Source: Strigamia acuminata
Lineage: Eukaryota; Arthropoda; Chilopoda; Geophilomorpha; Linotaeniidae
Length of the DNA stretch: 64,000 nucleotides
Assembly: GCA_949358305.1 (NCBI GenBank)
Contig: CASHSZ010000048.1
Span: 1 to 64,000 of the forward strand
Reading direction: 5' to 3'
Positions within the stretch are counted from its first letter, which is position 1. Each line of letters starts with the position of its first letter. Positions 46,481-59,100 of the stretch are shown here, one piece after another. Under the pieces are notes generated by a model. It was given only the letters and a program-made list of their open reading frames with translations, did no database searches and was not told the origin of the DNA. The position numbers and the translations under genes were made by a program.

Positions 46481-46485
46481 CCCTC
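46481..46485. other. Target-site duplication of the copia element, right copy (CCCTC)
   Basis: Second copy of CCCTC; BEL-2 RT coding sequence resumes immediately after. Confidence 0.93.
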
Positions 46486-49317
46486 AACCCTGACTTAATT
46501 CTTGTTATTGTGAGATTTCGTCTCTATTGCATCCCGATAATAGCGGATATCAAGCAGGCATTTCTGCAGGTTATGATCAACCCGACTCAAAGAAACTTTT
46601 TACGCTTTCTGTGGGTGGCTCGTGATTATTTTAAGCAGCCTTATTCGTGGCAAAACCTGTGGAACAACATTATGATCCTGAGAATGATCGTCGTGCCCTT
46701 TGGTGTTATTTCCTCACCATTCCTCCTATGCGCCACCATTCGAAAACATGCAAAACAATTCGAGAAAACACACGCAAAAGAAGTTGATGCGCTTGATGAT
46801 GGAATTTTTATGGATGACTTAACATCTGGAGGAGATTTTCCAGCCGACACGACGACACATTGCGAGAGATTGAAAATGATTTTAGACAGCGGAAAACTTC
46901 CCCTTGTGAAGTGGGCGACTTGCAGTAAAGACGTCTTCGAGAACTTGAAAAAAGAGGGATTCCACATGCGGGGCGAGGAATTTTCTAGTCTTGGAATCAT
47001 TAAAATGCTCGGCATACTGTGGGACACAGAAAAGGACATGATAATGTTTAAAATACCGAAAATTGAAAAAATTCCGATTACAAAGCGAGAAGTTGTCTCA
47101 TTTTTAGCATCAATTTTCGATCCCATGGGACTCTTGGCTCCTGTGATTCTTCAAATGAAATTGCTCATTCAAGCGATCTGGGCTCGAACGAAAAAATGGG
47201 ATGAAAAGATTCTTGATTCAGAGAAAAAAGAAATTGAAGAATGGAATTCCGACATCCAACAACTCAAGGAACTAAAAGTTCAACGTTGGTTAAACACTTA
47301 TTCAGGTCAGGAAATAACCCTTGAAGTTTTTTGCGACGCCAGCACAAAAGCATTTGGCTGCACGATTTTTGTCGTCAACGTGGAGGGCAAAAGAACATTG
47401 TTGTTAAGTAAATGCCGCATTGCGCCGGCCAAAAAAGTTACTCTTCCTCGACTCGAATTAACAGCAGCAGTGGTTGGAGTCAGAATGACAAAATATCTGC
47501 TCGAGAACTTTCTTCCTGGATACCCCGTCACTGAAGTTCGTTACTACTCGGACTCCACTATCACACTCGCCTGGATTAATTCAGACAAAAATGTTTGGAA
47601 ACCGTATGTCTCAAACCGAGTTCAGGAAATTATTTCCTTTTCCAAGTCTGAGCAATGGTCTTATGTGCCAACCGAATTCAACCCAGCTGACTTATTAACC
47701 CGTCCACACAACTCAAAAACTTTGATGAACAATAAACTTTGGTGGGACGGTGTTGATGTATCAAAACTGGAAAAGAAAGAAGTTATACAGGAAAACCCAC
47801 CCGATGAAGAGAGAAAATTAATTGTTATGACTATTCAAGTAAAAGAGAATTTTATTTACAAATTTTTTCGACGTTTTAGCAATTACAATCGACTTTTGAG
47901 AGTGTTTTCCTACATAATGAGATGGAAAAGTCAACTTGTTCGCGGTGAGCCCCTCTCGCCACTCGAGTTGGAGGCAAACCAACTGAAGATCCTAAAACTT
48001 TCGCAGAAATTGCATTTTTTGGAGGAAGTTGAGGATGTGAAAAACAAAAGGGAATTAAGCAAACATTCCACTTTGAGGAATTTCGAACTCTTTATTGACG
48101 AAAATGGATTACTTAGACTTCATAGCCGTTTGAAAAAATCTTTATTGACATTTGATGAAGTCTATCCGATTATTTTACATTACGATAGTTGGATAACACG
48201 ACTGTTGATCAGAAAGGCACATCTAGAACTACTTCACGGTGATATTAGTGAAACCCTTTATCACTTACGTGAACAATTTTGGATCATAAGAGGAAGGAAA
48301 ACAATTCAAACAGTTATTCGAGAGTGTGCAATTTGCAGGCGTGCTAAACTTGCGAGAAATAACCCTTCTACTGGTGACCTTCCCACTGAACGTGTAACTC
48401 CAGCGGCTCCATTCCAACACACTGGAATTGATCATCTTGGACCCATTTATGTTGGCAACAACAAAAAAGAACGAAAAAAGGTTTATATTCTTTTATTCAC
48501 GTGTATGGTGACAAGAAGCCTACACTTAGAAGTGTCCGAAGACCTTTCTGTTCCCAAGTTTTTGTTAGCAATGCGACGATTTGGAGCTCGCTTTGGATAT
48601 CCTGCCAAAATATTCTCAGATAATAGCAAAACATTTGAACGCGGTAGTGTGGAGTTACAATCATGGGGCAAGCTCATTGGTCACAAGGACATACAAACTT
48701 TCCTATCTGAAAAAAGAGTGTTATGGACTTTTATTCCACCACTGTCCCCCTGGATGGGAGGGGCATGGGAACGCCTTGTTCGTTCAGTTAAAGATAAACT
48801 TCGAAAAACTTTGCTTCGATATACCGTTGATTTGGAGATTCTTCAAACTTTAGCTTTGGAAATTAGTTCCGTATTAAATTCAAGACCTTTATCCTACGTT
48901 CCCGACAGTGTTGATGGAGGCAGAATTTTGGCGCCTGAAAATTTTTTAACCGGTGGTTTACCAAAATACCTTATAAACAAAAAATTGAGTGCCATCAAAA
49001 AGACGGATTTAAGAAAATTAGACATTAAACGCAGACAGTTCATTTGGGAATTTTGGAGAGTGTGGAGAAAAAGTTACCTTATGCAATTGCGAAATTTTTA
49101 TGAAACCAAAGGCGATAAAAATTTCAAAAATCCCAAAGTGAATCAGATTGTGTTGTTAGAAAAAATAGGAACAAATCCCTATTTTTGGCCACTTGCCCGG
49201 ATAAAGGAGATTTTTCCAGGTGAGGATGGTTTTACCCGAGTCATTAAAGTAGTGCTACCAGATGGACGTGAACTGAAAAGATCAGTTAAGCATGTGAGAG
49301 CTCTTGAACTGGACTGA
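46486..49317 (+). pseudogene. gag-pol: BEL-2 Gag-Pol, 3' part (RT, RNase H, integrase)
   Basis: 943 codons in the same frame as 37350-39752, without stops. It has no start codon of its own near the break. RT has the ADIKQAF aspartate and an FMDD box (46807-46818) where BEL-1 has YMDD. RNase H motifs FCDAS, LPRLELTAA, YYSDST and NPADLLTRP are present. Integrase has catalytic codons at 48430 (D), 48619 (D) and 48769 (E), with the same spacing as BEL-1, and the C-terminus is DUF5641-like. The summed length of the two halves (about 1744 codons) is close to that of BEL-1. It is cut off from its promoter and start by the copia element and is probably not expressed as Pol. Confidence 0.94.
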
Positions 49318-49370
49318 TTTGTTTGAGCTCGTTGTGTTTTCTCTTCTCTGTTCTCTCGCCGGCAATTCGC
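49318..49370 (+). other. BEL-2 interval between stop codon and 3' LTR: pyrimidine-rich tract
   Basis: 53 nt, dominated by TTTTCTCTTCTCTGTTCTCT, then CGCCGGCAATTCGC against the LTR. It lacks the purine tract expected here and matches the BEL-1 interval at 17008-17065. Confidence 0.7.
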
Positions 49371-50937
49371 TGTTGCAAGACAGCGTGGAAGAATTGTTGT
49401 GCTGAGATTGTGTCAATAAATATTACTAATTGCTTTAATTTGTTTAATTTTCCTTTAGTGTTTTATTTTTCATAATTAACTGATATTTTTCACTTTACAG
49501 GAATTTTGACTTATTAAAATGTTTTTCACTGATTTTTATTGTCACTTTTCGATTTAATGTACTGTTAATACCTTGCTATTATTTTATTCGTGTCTTTTTG
49601 AGTGCATTTATGAACCTTTCTATTAATTTTCCCTGATTTTGTGTTTATTGCGTGCAGTTCTAATGTTTTCTTCGTTTTCTGGCATACATTTGCGATGCTC
49701 GATACGTCATTTTTCGGTTCCTAGCGGACTTTTGCTTCCGTCTTCTAACCTTTCGTTTTGTGCTTTAGAATTCATTTGGATTTCTTTTTACATTTGTTTC
49801 TGACTAATTCAAGTCTGTTCTTTCTTTCTGGATGCATTAGAACTGCCCAAAATGCTTCGATCGGTTGTTTCTAACGTTCGTTGTCGGCTGCCGTAAAAGC
49901 GTAGCCGAGAATGTTCGGTTCGTTCAACATTTTCGTATTTATTAAACTTGTGTGTTTTCTTTCAGTATTTTGTGATAAGAATTAATAATTACTCTTGTAT
50001 TTTATTCGATACTTTATTTGTTATTTACATTAAGTGCTTTATATTCCAATTCCGAATTGTTTTGACGCTTTTGCAATGTTCGCCGGACGCCATGTTTGAT
50101 CCAATACCTTTGTTATGTTCGCCGGTCGCCATGTTTGTCCCAAGCGACGATTACACAATGTAACCGTTATTTTTGTATTTTATATTCTTATAATCTGCAT
50201 TTACTATTTCATTTCGAAGTGTTTTCACCTGTATTCTTTGCTATTTTTGCATTTTTATTCCGTTCGGAATTCAAATGTTTTGATTGCATCATTTTGCTTG
50301 ACGCTGATTGGCTGTCTCGATCGTCTGCTTGACGATCATTGTTTTCGTTCCGTTTGCACTGTTTTACTTTTCTGATCTTATTGTTGTGATTAGATTAAAT
50401 ATTCCTGGTATTCTTGTGATCATTTTAGTGTATCACAATCGTTAATTCGTGCAGTTTTTATGTAACTACAACTTTGCTGTGATTTCGTTTCCTCCGTTGC
50501 TATGACAACGGAGTTTCTTTTGTATCTGTATTTCGCCGCTATCGGCTTGGCGCGTGCCGTACTGGGTACTGCGCATGTGCGGTTCCTCAGGAACCAATGT
50601 AATCAGTGTATTTTATTCAGTTCTCAACCAACTTTTTAATAAACAAGTTGTTTTTTGTTAACTCCCGTGTTTTCTATTTTCAACCTTAGTTTTCAATGTG
50701 TTGTGAGTAGTTAAGCCTTTCCCTGGATTAGCCATTGATTCAGCACTCCATTGGATATTAATCAACGGTGTTCCCATCAATGTTCCATGCATTCAACAAT
50801 AGTTTTCAGTGCGGATTTGTGTTCTCAGCGCGGTTTTCGTACGAATTCAACAATACGATCACTTGAGTTTTTAGAGGCGGGAAATTCAAATAGCCCCAAC
50901 CCCATTCCTAGCTGTTTGGTGTTGACAGACCGCAACA
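49371..50937 (+). repeat. BEL-2 3' LTR (1567 bp)
   Basis: Same length as the 5' LTR with one visible difference (G at 49501 versus A at 35003). The candidate polyadenylation signal AATAAA is at 50638-50643. Confidence 0.95.
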
Positions 50938-50942
50938 GGTCT
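50938..50942. other. Target-site duplication of BEL-2, right copy (GGTCT)
   Basis: Pairs with 34868-34872. The interrupted monomer continues with CTGTAATGAG, the variant expected next in the 854-bp unit, so arrays 2 and 3 were one array. Confidence 0.9.
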
Positions 50943-51388
50943 TGTGGTGTTTGTGCTAAGTCAACTGTAATGAGATCAAAAGTCTATTCTCCCAAATCAT
51001 CGGTTGGATGTTTCTAAAACTTACATTGGAGCCTTCTACTAAGGTTTAAACACTATTTCTGAACATTCAGAGACATTGGTCTTATGGTGTTTGTGCTAAG
51101 TCAACTGTGATGAGATCAAAAGTCTATTCTCCCAAATCATTGGTTGGATGTTTCTAAAACTTACATTGGAGCCTTCTACTAAGGTTTAAACACTATTTCT
51201 GAACATTCAGAGACATTGGTCTTGTGGTGTTTGTGCTAAGTCAACTGTGATGAGATCAAAAGTCTATTCTCCCAAATCATTGGTTGGATGTTTCTAAAAC
51301 TTACATTGGAGCCTTCTACTAAGGTTTAAACACTATTTCTGAACATTCAGAGACTTTGGTCTTGTGGTGTTTGTGCTAAGTCAACTGT

Positions 51389-53096
51389 GATGTGAAATAA
51401 GCTCAAAATTTTTTTTTCAAAATTTATTGCTTGGGTGTTGCTAAAACTTATATTGAAGGCTTCTACTAAGGTTTAAACACTATTTCTGAACATTCAGAGA
51501 CATTGGTCTTGTGGTGTTTGTGCTAAGTCAACTGCGATGTGAAATGAGCTCAAAATTTTTTTTTCAAAATTTAATGCTTGGGTGTTGCTAAAACTTATAT
51601 TGAAGGCTTCTACTAAGGTTTAAACACTATTTCTGAACATTCAGAGACATTGGACTTGTGGTGTTTGTGCTAAGTCAACTGTGATGAGATCAAAAGTCTA
51701 TTCTCCCAAATCATTGCTTGGATGTTGCTAAAACTTACATTGAAGGCTTCTACTAAGGTTTAAACACTATTTCTGAACATTCAGAGACATTGGTCTTGTG
51801 GTGTTTGTGCTAAGTCAACTGTAATGAGATCAAAAGTCTATTCTCCCAAATCATCGGTTGGATGTTTCTAAAACTTACATTGGAGCCTTCTACTAAGGTT
51901 TAAACACTATTTCTGAACATTCAGAGACATTGGTCTTATGGTGTTTGTGCTAAGTCAACTGTGATGAGATCAAAAGTCTATTCTCCCAAATCATTGGTTG
52001 GATGTTTCTAAAACTTACATTGGAGCCTTCTACTAAGGTTTAAACACTATTTCTGAACATTCAGAGACATTGGTCTTGTGGTGTTTGTGCTAAGTCAACT
52101 GTGATGAGATCAAAAGTCTATTCTCCCAAATCATTGGTTGGATGTTTCTAAAACTTACATTGGAGCCTTCTACTAAGGTTTAAACACTATTTCTGAACAT
52201 TCAGAGACTTTGGTCTTGTGGTGTTTGTGCTAAGTCAACTGTGATGTGAAATAAGCTCAAAATTTTTTTTTCAAAATTTATTGCTTGGGTGTTGCTAAAA
52301 CTTATATTGAAGGCTTCTACTAAGGTTTAAACACTATTTCTGAACATTCAGAGACATTGGTCTTGTGGTGTTTGTGCTAAGTCAACTGCGATGTGAAATG
52401 AGCTCAAAATTTTTTTTTCAAAATTTAATGCTTGGGTGTTGCTAAAACTTATATTGAAGGCTTCTACTAAGGTTTAAACACTATTTCTGAACATTCAGAG
52501 ACATTGGACTTGTGGTGTTTGTGCTAAGTCAACTGTGATGAGATCAAAAGTCTATTCTCCCAAATCATTGCTTGGATGTTGCTAAAACTTACATTGAAGG
52601 CTTCTACTAAGGTTTAAACACTATTTCTGAACATTCAGAGACATTGGTCTTGTGGTGTTTGTGCTAAGTCAACTGTAATGAGATCAAAAGTCTATTCTCC
52701 CAAATCATCGGTTGGATGTTTCTAAAACTTACATTGGAGCCTTCTACTAAGGTTTAAACACTATTTCTGAACATTCAGAGACATTGGTCTTATGGTGTTT
52801 GTGCTAAGTCAACTGTGATGAGATCAAAAGTCTATTCTCCCAAATCATTGGTTGGATGTTTCTAAAACTTACATTGGAGCCTTCTACTAAGGTTTAAACA
52901 CTATTTCTGAACATTCAGAGACATTGGTCTTGTGGTGTTTGTGCTAAGTCAACTGTGATGAGATCAAAAGTCTATTCTCCCAAATCATTGGTTGGATGTT
53001 TCTAAAACTTACATTGGAGCCTTCTACTAAGGTTTAAACACTATTTCTGAACATTCAGAGACTTTGGTCTTGTGGTGTTTGTGCTAAGTCAACTGT
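51389..53096. repeat. Two consecutive 854-bp six-monomer units in array 3
   Basis: GATGTGAAATAAGC occurs at 51389, 52243 and 53097, exactly 854 bp apart each time. Each unit has AGACTTTGG before the first B monomer, CTGTAATGAG in the fourth and TTATGG in the fifth monomer. The copies look almost identical. Confidence 0.9.
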
Positions 53097-56000
53097 GATG
53101 TGAAATAAGCTCAAAATTTTTTTTTCAAAATTTATTGCTTGGGTGTTGCTAAAACTTATATTGAAGGCTTCTACTAAGGTTTAAACACTATTTCTGAACA
53201 TTCAGAGACATTGGTCTTGTGGTGTTTGTGCTAAGTCAACTGCGATGTGAAATGAGCTCAAAATTTTTTTTTCAAAATTTAATGCTTGGGTGTTGCTAAA
53301 ACTTATATTGAAGGCTTCTACTAAGGTTTAAACACTATTTCTGAACATTCAGAGACATTGGACTTGTGGTGTTTGTGCTAAGTCAACTGTGATGAGATCA
53401 AAAGTCTATTCTCCCAAATCATTGCTTGGATGTTGCTAAAACTTACATTGAAGGCTTCTACTAAGGTTTAAACACTATTTCTGAACATTCAGAGACATTG
53501 GTCTTGTGGTGTTTGTGCTAAGTCAACTGTAATGAGATCAAAAGTCTATTCTCCCAAATCATCGGTTGGATGTTTCTAAAACTTACATTGGAGCCTTCTA
53601 CTAAGGTTTAAACACTATTTCTGAACATTCAGAGACATTGGTCTTATGGTGTTTGTGCTAAGTCAACTGTGATGAGATCAAAAGTCTATTCTCCCAAATC
53701 ATTGGTTGGATGTTTCTAAAACTTACATTGGAGCCTTCTACTAAGGTTTAAACACTATTTCTGAACATTCAGAGACATTGGTCTTGTGGTGTTTGTGCTA
53801 AGTCAACTGTGATGAGATCAAAAGTCTATTCTCCCAAATCATCGGTTAAATGTTTCTAAAACTTACATTGGAGCCTTCTACTAAGGTTTAAACACTATTT
53901 CTGAACATTCAGAGACATTGGTCTTGTGGTGTTTGTGCTAAGTCAACTGTGATGAGATCAAAAGTCTATTCTCCCAAATCATCGGTTGGATGTTTCTAAA
54001 ACTTACATTGGAGCCTTCTACTAAGGTTTAAACACTATTTCTGAACATTCAGAGACATTGGTCTTGTGGTGTTTGTGCTAAGTCAACTGTGATGAGATCA
54101 AAAGTCTATTCTCCCAAATCATTGGTTGGATGTTTCTAAAACTTACATTGGAGCCTTCTACTAAGGTTTAAACACTATTTCTGAACATTCAGAGACATTG
54201 GTCTTGTGGTGTTTGTGCTAAGTCAACTGTGATGAGATCAAAAGTCTATTCTCCCAAATCATTGGTTGGATGTTTCTAAAACTTACATTGGAGCCTTCTA
54301 CTAAGGTTTAAACACTATTTCTGAACATTCAGAGACATTGGTCTTGTGGTGTTTGTGCTAAGTCAACTGTGATGTGAAATAAGCTCAAAATTTTTTTTTC
54401 AAAATTTATTGCTTGGGTGTTGCTAAAACTTATATTGAAGGCTTCTACTAAGGTTTAAACACTATTTCTGAACATTCAGAGACATTGGTCTTGTGGTGTT
54501 TGTGCTAAGTCAACTGCGATGTGAAATGAGCTCAAAATTTTTTTTTCAAAATTTAATGCTTGGGTGTTGCTAAAACTTATATTGAAGGCTTCTACTAAGG
54601 TTTAAACACTATTTCTGAACATTCAGAGACATTGGACTTGTGGTGTTTGTGCTAAGTCAACTGTGATGAGATCAAAAGTCTATTCTCCCAAATCATTGCT
54701 TGGATGTTGCTAAAACTTACATTGAAGGCTTCTACTAAGGTTTAAACACTATTTCTGAACATTCAGAGACATTGGTCTTGTGGTGTTTGTGCTAAGTCAA
54801 CTGTAATGAGATCAAAAGTCTATTCTCCCAAATCATCGGTTGGATGTTTCTAAAACTTACATTGGAGCCTTCTACTAAGGTTTAAACACTATTTCTGAAC
54901 ATTCAGAGACATTGGTCTTGTGGTGTTTGTGCTAAGTCAACTGTGATGAGATCAAAAGTCTATTCTTCCAAATCATTGGTTGGATGTTTCTAAAACTTAC
55001 ATTGGAGCCTTCTACTAAGGTTTAAACACTATTTCTGAACATTCAGAGACATTGGTCTTGTGGTGTTTGTGCTAAGTCAACTGTGATGAGATCAAAAGTC
55101 TATTCTCCCAAATCATCGGTTAAATGTTTCTAAAACTTACATTGGAGCCTTCTACTAAGGTTTAAACACTATTTCTGAACATTCAGAGACATTGGTCTTG
55201 TGGTGTTTGTGCTAAGTCAACTGTGATGAGATCAAAAGTCTATTCTCCCAAATCATTGGTTGGATGTTTCTAAAACTTACATTGGAGCCTTCTACTAAGG
55301 TTTAAACACTATTTCTGAACATTCAGAGACATTGGTCTTGTGGTGTTTGTGCTAAGTCAACTGTGATGAGATCAAAAGTCTATTCTCCCAAATCATCGGT
55401 TGGATGTTTCTAAAACTTACATTGGAGCCTTCTACTAAGGTTTAAACACTATTTCTGAACATTCAGAGACATTGGACTTGTGGTGTTTGTGCTAAGTCAA
55501 CTGCGATGTGAAATGAGCTCAAAATTTTTTTTTCAAAATTTATTGCTTGGGTGTTGCTAAAACTTATATTGAAGGCTTCTACTAAGGTTTAAACACTAAT
55601 TCTGAACATACAGAGACATTGGACTTGTGGTGTTTGTGCTAAGTAACTGTGATGAGATCAAAAATCTATTCTCCCAAATCATTGCTTGGATGTTGCTAAA
55701 ACTTACATTGAAGGCTTCTACTAAGGTTTAAACACTATTTCTGAACATTCAGAGACATTGGTCTTGTGGTGTTTGTGCTAAGTCAACTGTGATGAGATCA
55801 AAAGTCTATTCTCCCAAATCATCGGTTGGATGTTTCTAAAACTTACATTGGAGCCTTCTACTAAGGTTTAAACACTATTTCTGAACATTCAGAGACATTG
55901 GTCTTATGGTGTTTGTGCTAAGTCAACTGTGATGAGATCAAAAGTCTATTCTCCCAAATCATCGGTTGGATGTTTCTAAAACTTACATTGAAGGCTTCTA

Positions 56001-56196
56001 CTAAGGTTTAAACACTATTTCTGAACATTCAGAGACATTGGTCTTGTGGTGTTTGTGCTAAGTCAACTGTGATGAGATCAAAGTCTATTCTCTCAAATCA
56101 TTGGTTGGATGTTTCTAAAACTTACATTGGAGCCTTCTACTAAGGTTTAAACACTATTTCTGAACATTCAGAGACATTGGTCTTGTGGTGTTTGTG

Positions 56197-59100
56197 TTAA
56201 GTCAACTGTGATGAGATCAAAAGTCTATTCTCCCAAATCATTGGTTGGATGTTTCTAAAACTTACATTGGAGCCTTCTACTAAGGTTTAAACACTATTTC
56301 TGAACATTCAGAGACATTGGTCTTGTGGTGTTTGTGCTAAGTCAACTGTGATGTGAAATAAGCTCAAAATTTTTTTTTCAAAATTTATTGCTTGGGTGTT
56401 GCTAAAACTTATATTGAAGGCTTCTACTAAGGTTTAAACACTATTTCTGAACATTCAGAGACATTGGTCTTGTGGTGTTTGTGCTAAGTTAACTGTGATG
56501 AGATCAAAAGTCTATTCTCCCAAATCGTTGGTTAGATGTTTCTAAAACTTACATTGGAGCCTTCTACTAAGGTTTAAACACTATTTCTGAACATTCAGAG
56601 ACATTGGTCTTGTGGTGTTTGTGCTAAGTCAACTGCGATGTGAAATAAGCTCTAAATTTTTTTTTCAAAATTTAATGCTTGGGTGTTGCTAAAACTTTTA
56701 TTGAAGGCATCTACTAAGGTTTAAACACTATTTCTGAACATTCAGAGACATTGGACTTGTGGTGTTTGTGCTAAGTCAACTGTGATGAGATCAAAAGTCT
56801 ATTCTCCCAAATCATTGCTTGGATGTTGCTAAAACTTACATTGAAGGCTTCTACTAAGGTTTAAACACTATTTCTGAACATTCAGAGACATTGGTCTTGT
56901 GGTGTTTGTGCTAAGTCAACTGTGATGAGATCAAAAGTCTATTCTCCCAAATCATCGGTTGAATGTTTCTAAAACTTACATTGGAGCCTTCTACTAAGGT
57001 TTAAACACTATTTCTGAACATTCAGAGACATTGGTCTTGTGGTGTTTGTGCTAAGTCAACTGTGATGAGATCAAAGTCTATTCTCTCAAATCATTGGTTG
57101 GATGTTTCTAAAACTTACATTGGAGACTTCTACTAAGGTTTAAACACTATTTCTGAACATTCAGAGACATTGGACTTGTGGTGTTTGTGCTAAGTCAACT
57201 GTGATGAGATCAAAAGTCTATTCAACCAAATCATCGGTTGGATGTTTCTAAAACTTACATTGGAGCCTTCTACTAAGGTTTAAACACTATTTCTGAACAT
57301 TCAGAGACATTGGTCTTGTGGTGTTTGTGCTAAGTCAACTGTGATGAGATCAAAAGTCTATTCTCCCAAATCATTGGTTGGATGTTTCTAAAACTTACAT
57401 TGGAGCCTTCTACTAAGGTTTAAACACTATTTCTGAACATTCAGAGACATTGGTCTTGTGGTGTTTGTGCTAAGTCAACTGTGATGAGATCAAAAGTCTA
57501 TTCTCCCAAATCATTGGTTGGATGTTTCTAAAACTTACATTGGAGCCTTCTACTAAGGTTTAAACACTATTTCTGAACATTCAGAGACATTGGTCTTGTG
57601 GTGTTTGTGCTAAGTCAACTGTGATGAGATCAAAAGTCTATTCTCCCAAATCATCGGTTAAATGTTTCTAAAACTTACATTGGAGCCTTCTACTAAGGTT
57701 TAAACACTATTTCTGAACATTCAGAGACATTGGTCTTGTGGTGTTTGTGCTAAGTCAACTGTGATGAGATCAAAAGTCTATTCTCCCAAATCATCGGTTG
57801 GATGTTTCTAAAACTTACATTGGAGCCTTCTACTAAGGTTTAAACACTATTTCTGAACATTCAGAGACATTGGACTTGTGGTGTTTGTGCTAAGTCAACT
57901 GCGATGTGAAATGAGCTCAAAATTTTTTTTTCAAAATTTATTGCTTGGGTGTTGCTAAAACTTATATTGAAGGCTTCTACTAAGGTTTAAACACTATTTC
58001 TGAACATACAGAGACATTGGACTTGTGGTGTTTGTGCTAAGTAACTGTGATGAGATCAAAAATCTATTCTCCCAAATCATTGCTTGGATGTTGCTAAAAC
58101 TTACATTGAAGGCTTCTACTAAGGTTTAAACACTATTTCTGAACATTCAGAGACATTGGTCTTGTGGTGTTTGTGCTAAGTCAACTGTGATGAGATCAAA
58201 AGTCTATTCTCCCAAATCATCGGTTGGATGTTTCTAAAACTTACATTGGAGCCTTCTACTAAGGTTTAAACACTATTTCTGAACATTCAGAGACATTGGT
58301 CTTGTGGTGTTTGTGCTAAGTCAACTGTGATGAGATCAAAAGTCTATTCTCCCAAATCATTGGTTGGATGTTTCTAAAACTTACATTGGAGCCTTCTACT
58401 AAGGTTTAAACACTATTTCTGAACATTCAGAGACATTGGTCTTGTGGTGTTTGTGCTAAGTCAACTGTGATGAGATCAAAAGTCTATTCTCCCAAATCAT
58501 TGGTTGGATGTTTCTAAAACTTACATTGGAGCCTTCTACTAAGGTTTAAACACTATTTCTGAACATTCAGAGACATTGGTCTTGTGGTGTTTGTGCTAAG
58601 TCAACTGTGATGTGAAATAAGCTCAAAATTTTTTTTTCAAAATTTATTGCTTGGGTGTTGCTAAAACTTATATTGAAGGCTTCTACTAAGGTTTAAACAC
58701 TATTTCTGAACATTCAGAGACATTGGTCTTGTGGTGTTTGTGCTAAGTCTACTGCGATGTGAAATGAGCTCAAAATTTTTTTTTCAAAATTTAATGCTTG
58801 GGTGTTGCTAAAACTTATATTGAAGGCTTCTACTAAGGTTTAAACACTATTTCTGAACATTCAGAGACATTGGACTTGTGGTGTTTGTGCTAAGTCAACT
58901 GTGATGAGATCAAAAGTCTATTCTCCCAAATCATTGCTTGGATGTTGCTAAAACTTACATTGAAGGCTTCTACTAAGGTTTAAACACTATTTCTGAACAT
59001 TCAGAGACATTGGTCTTGTGGTGTTTGTGCTAAGTCAACTGTAATGAGATCAAAAGTCTATTCTCCCAAATCATCGGTTGGATGTTTCTAAAACTTACAT

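Larger units (their letters stand above)
34873..50937 (+). mobile_element. BEL-2: full-length BEL/Pao retrotransposon, interrupted by a copia element
   Basis: Plus-strand element with 1567-bp LTRs (34873-36439 and 49371-50937) that differ by about one base (35003 versus 49501). It has a primer-binding site, a 910-nt leader, Gag-Pol in two pieces, and a 5-bp target duplication. The 6728-bp copia element at 39753-46480 plus its 5-bp duplication explain the break; no other lesion was seen. The proteins align with BEL-1 over their full length, so the two are related families of one lineage. Confidence 0.95.
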
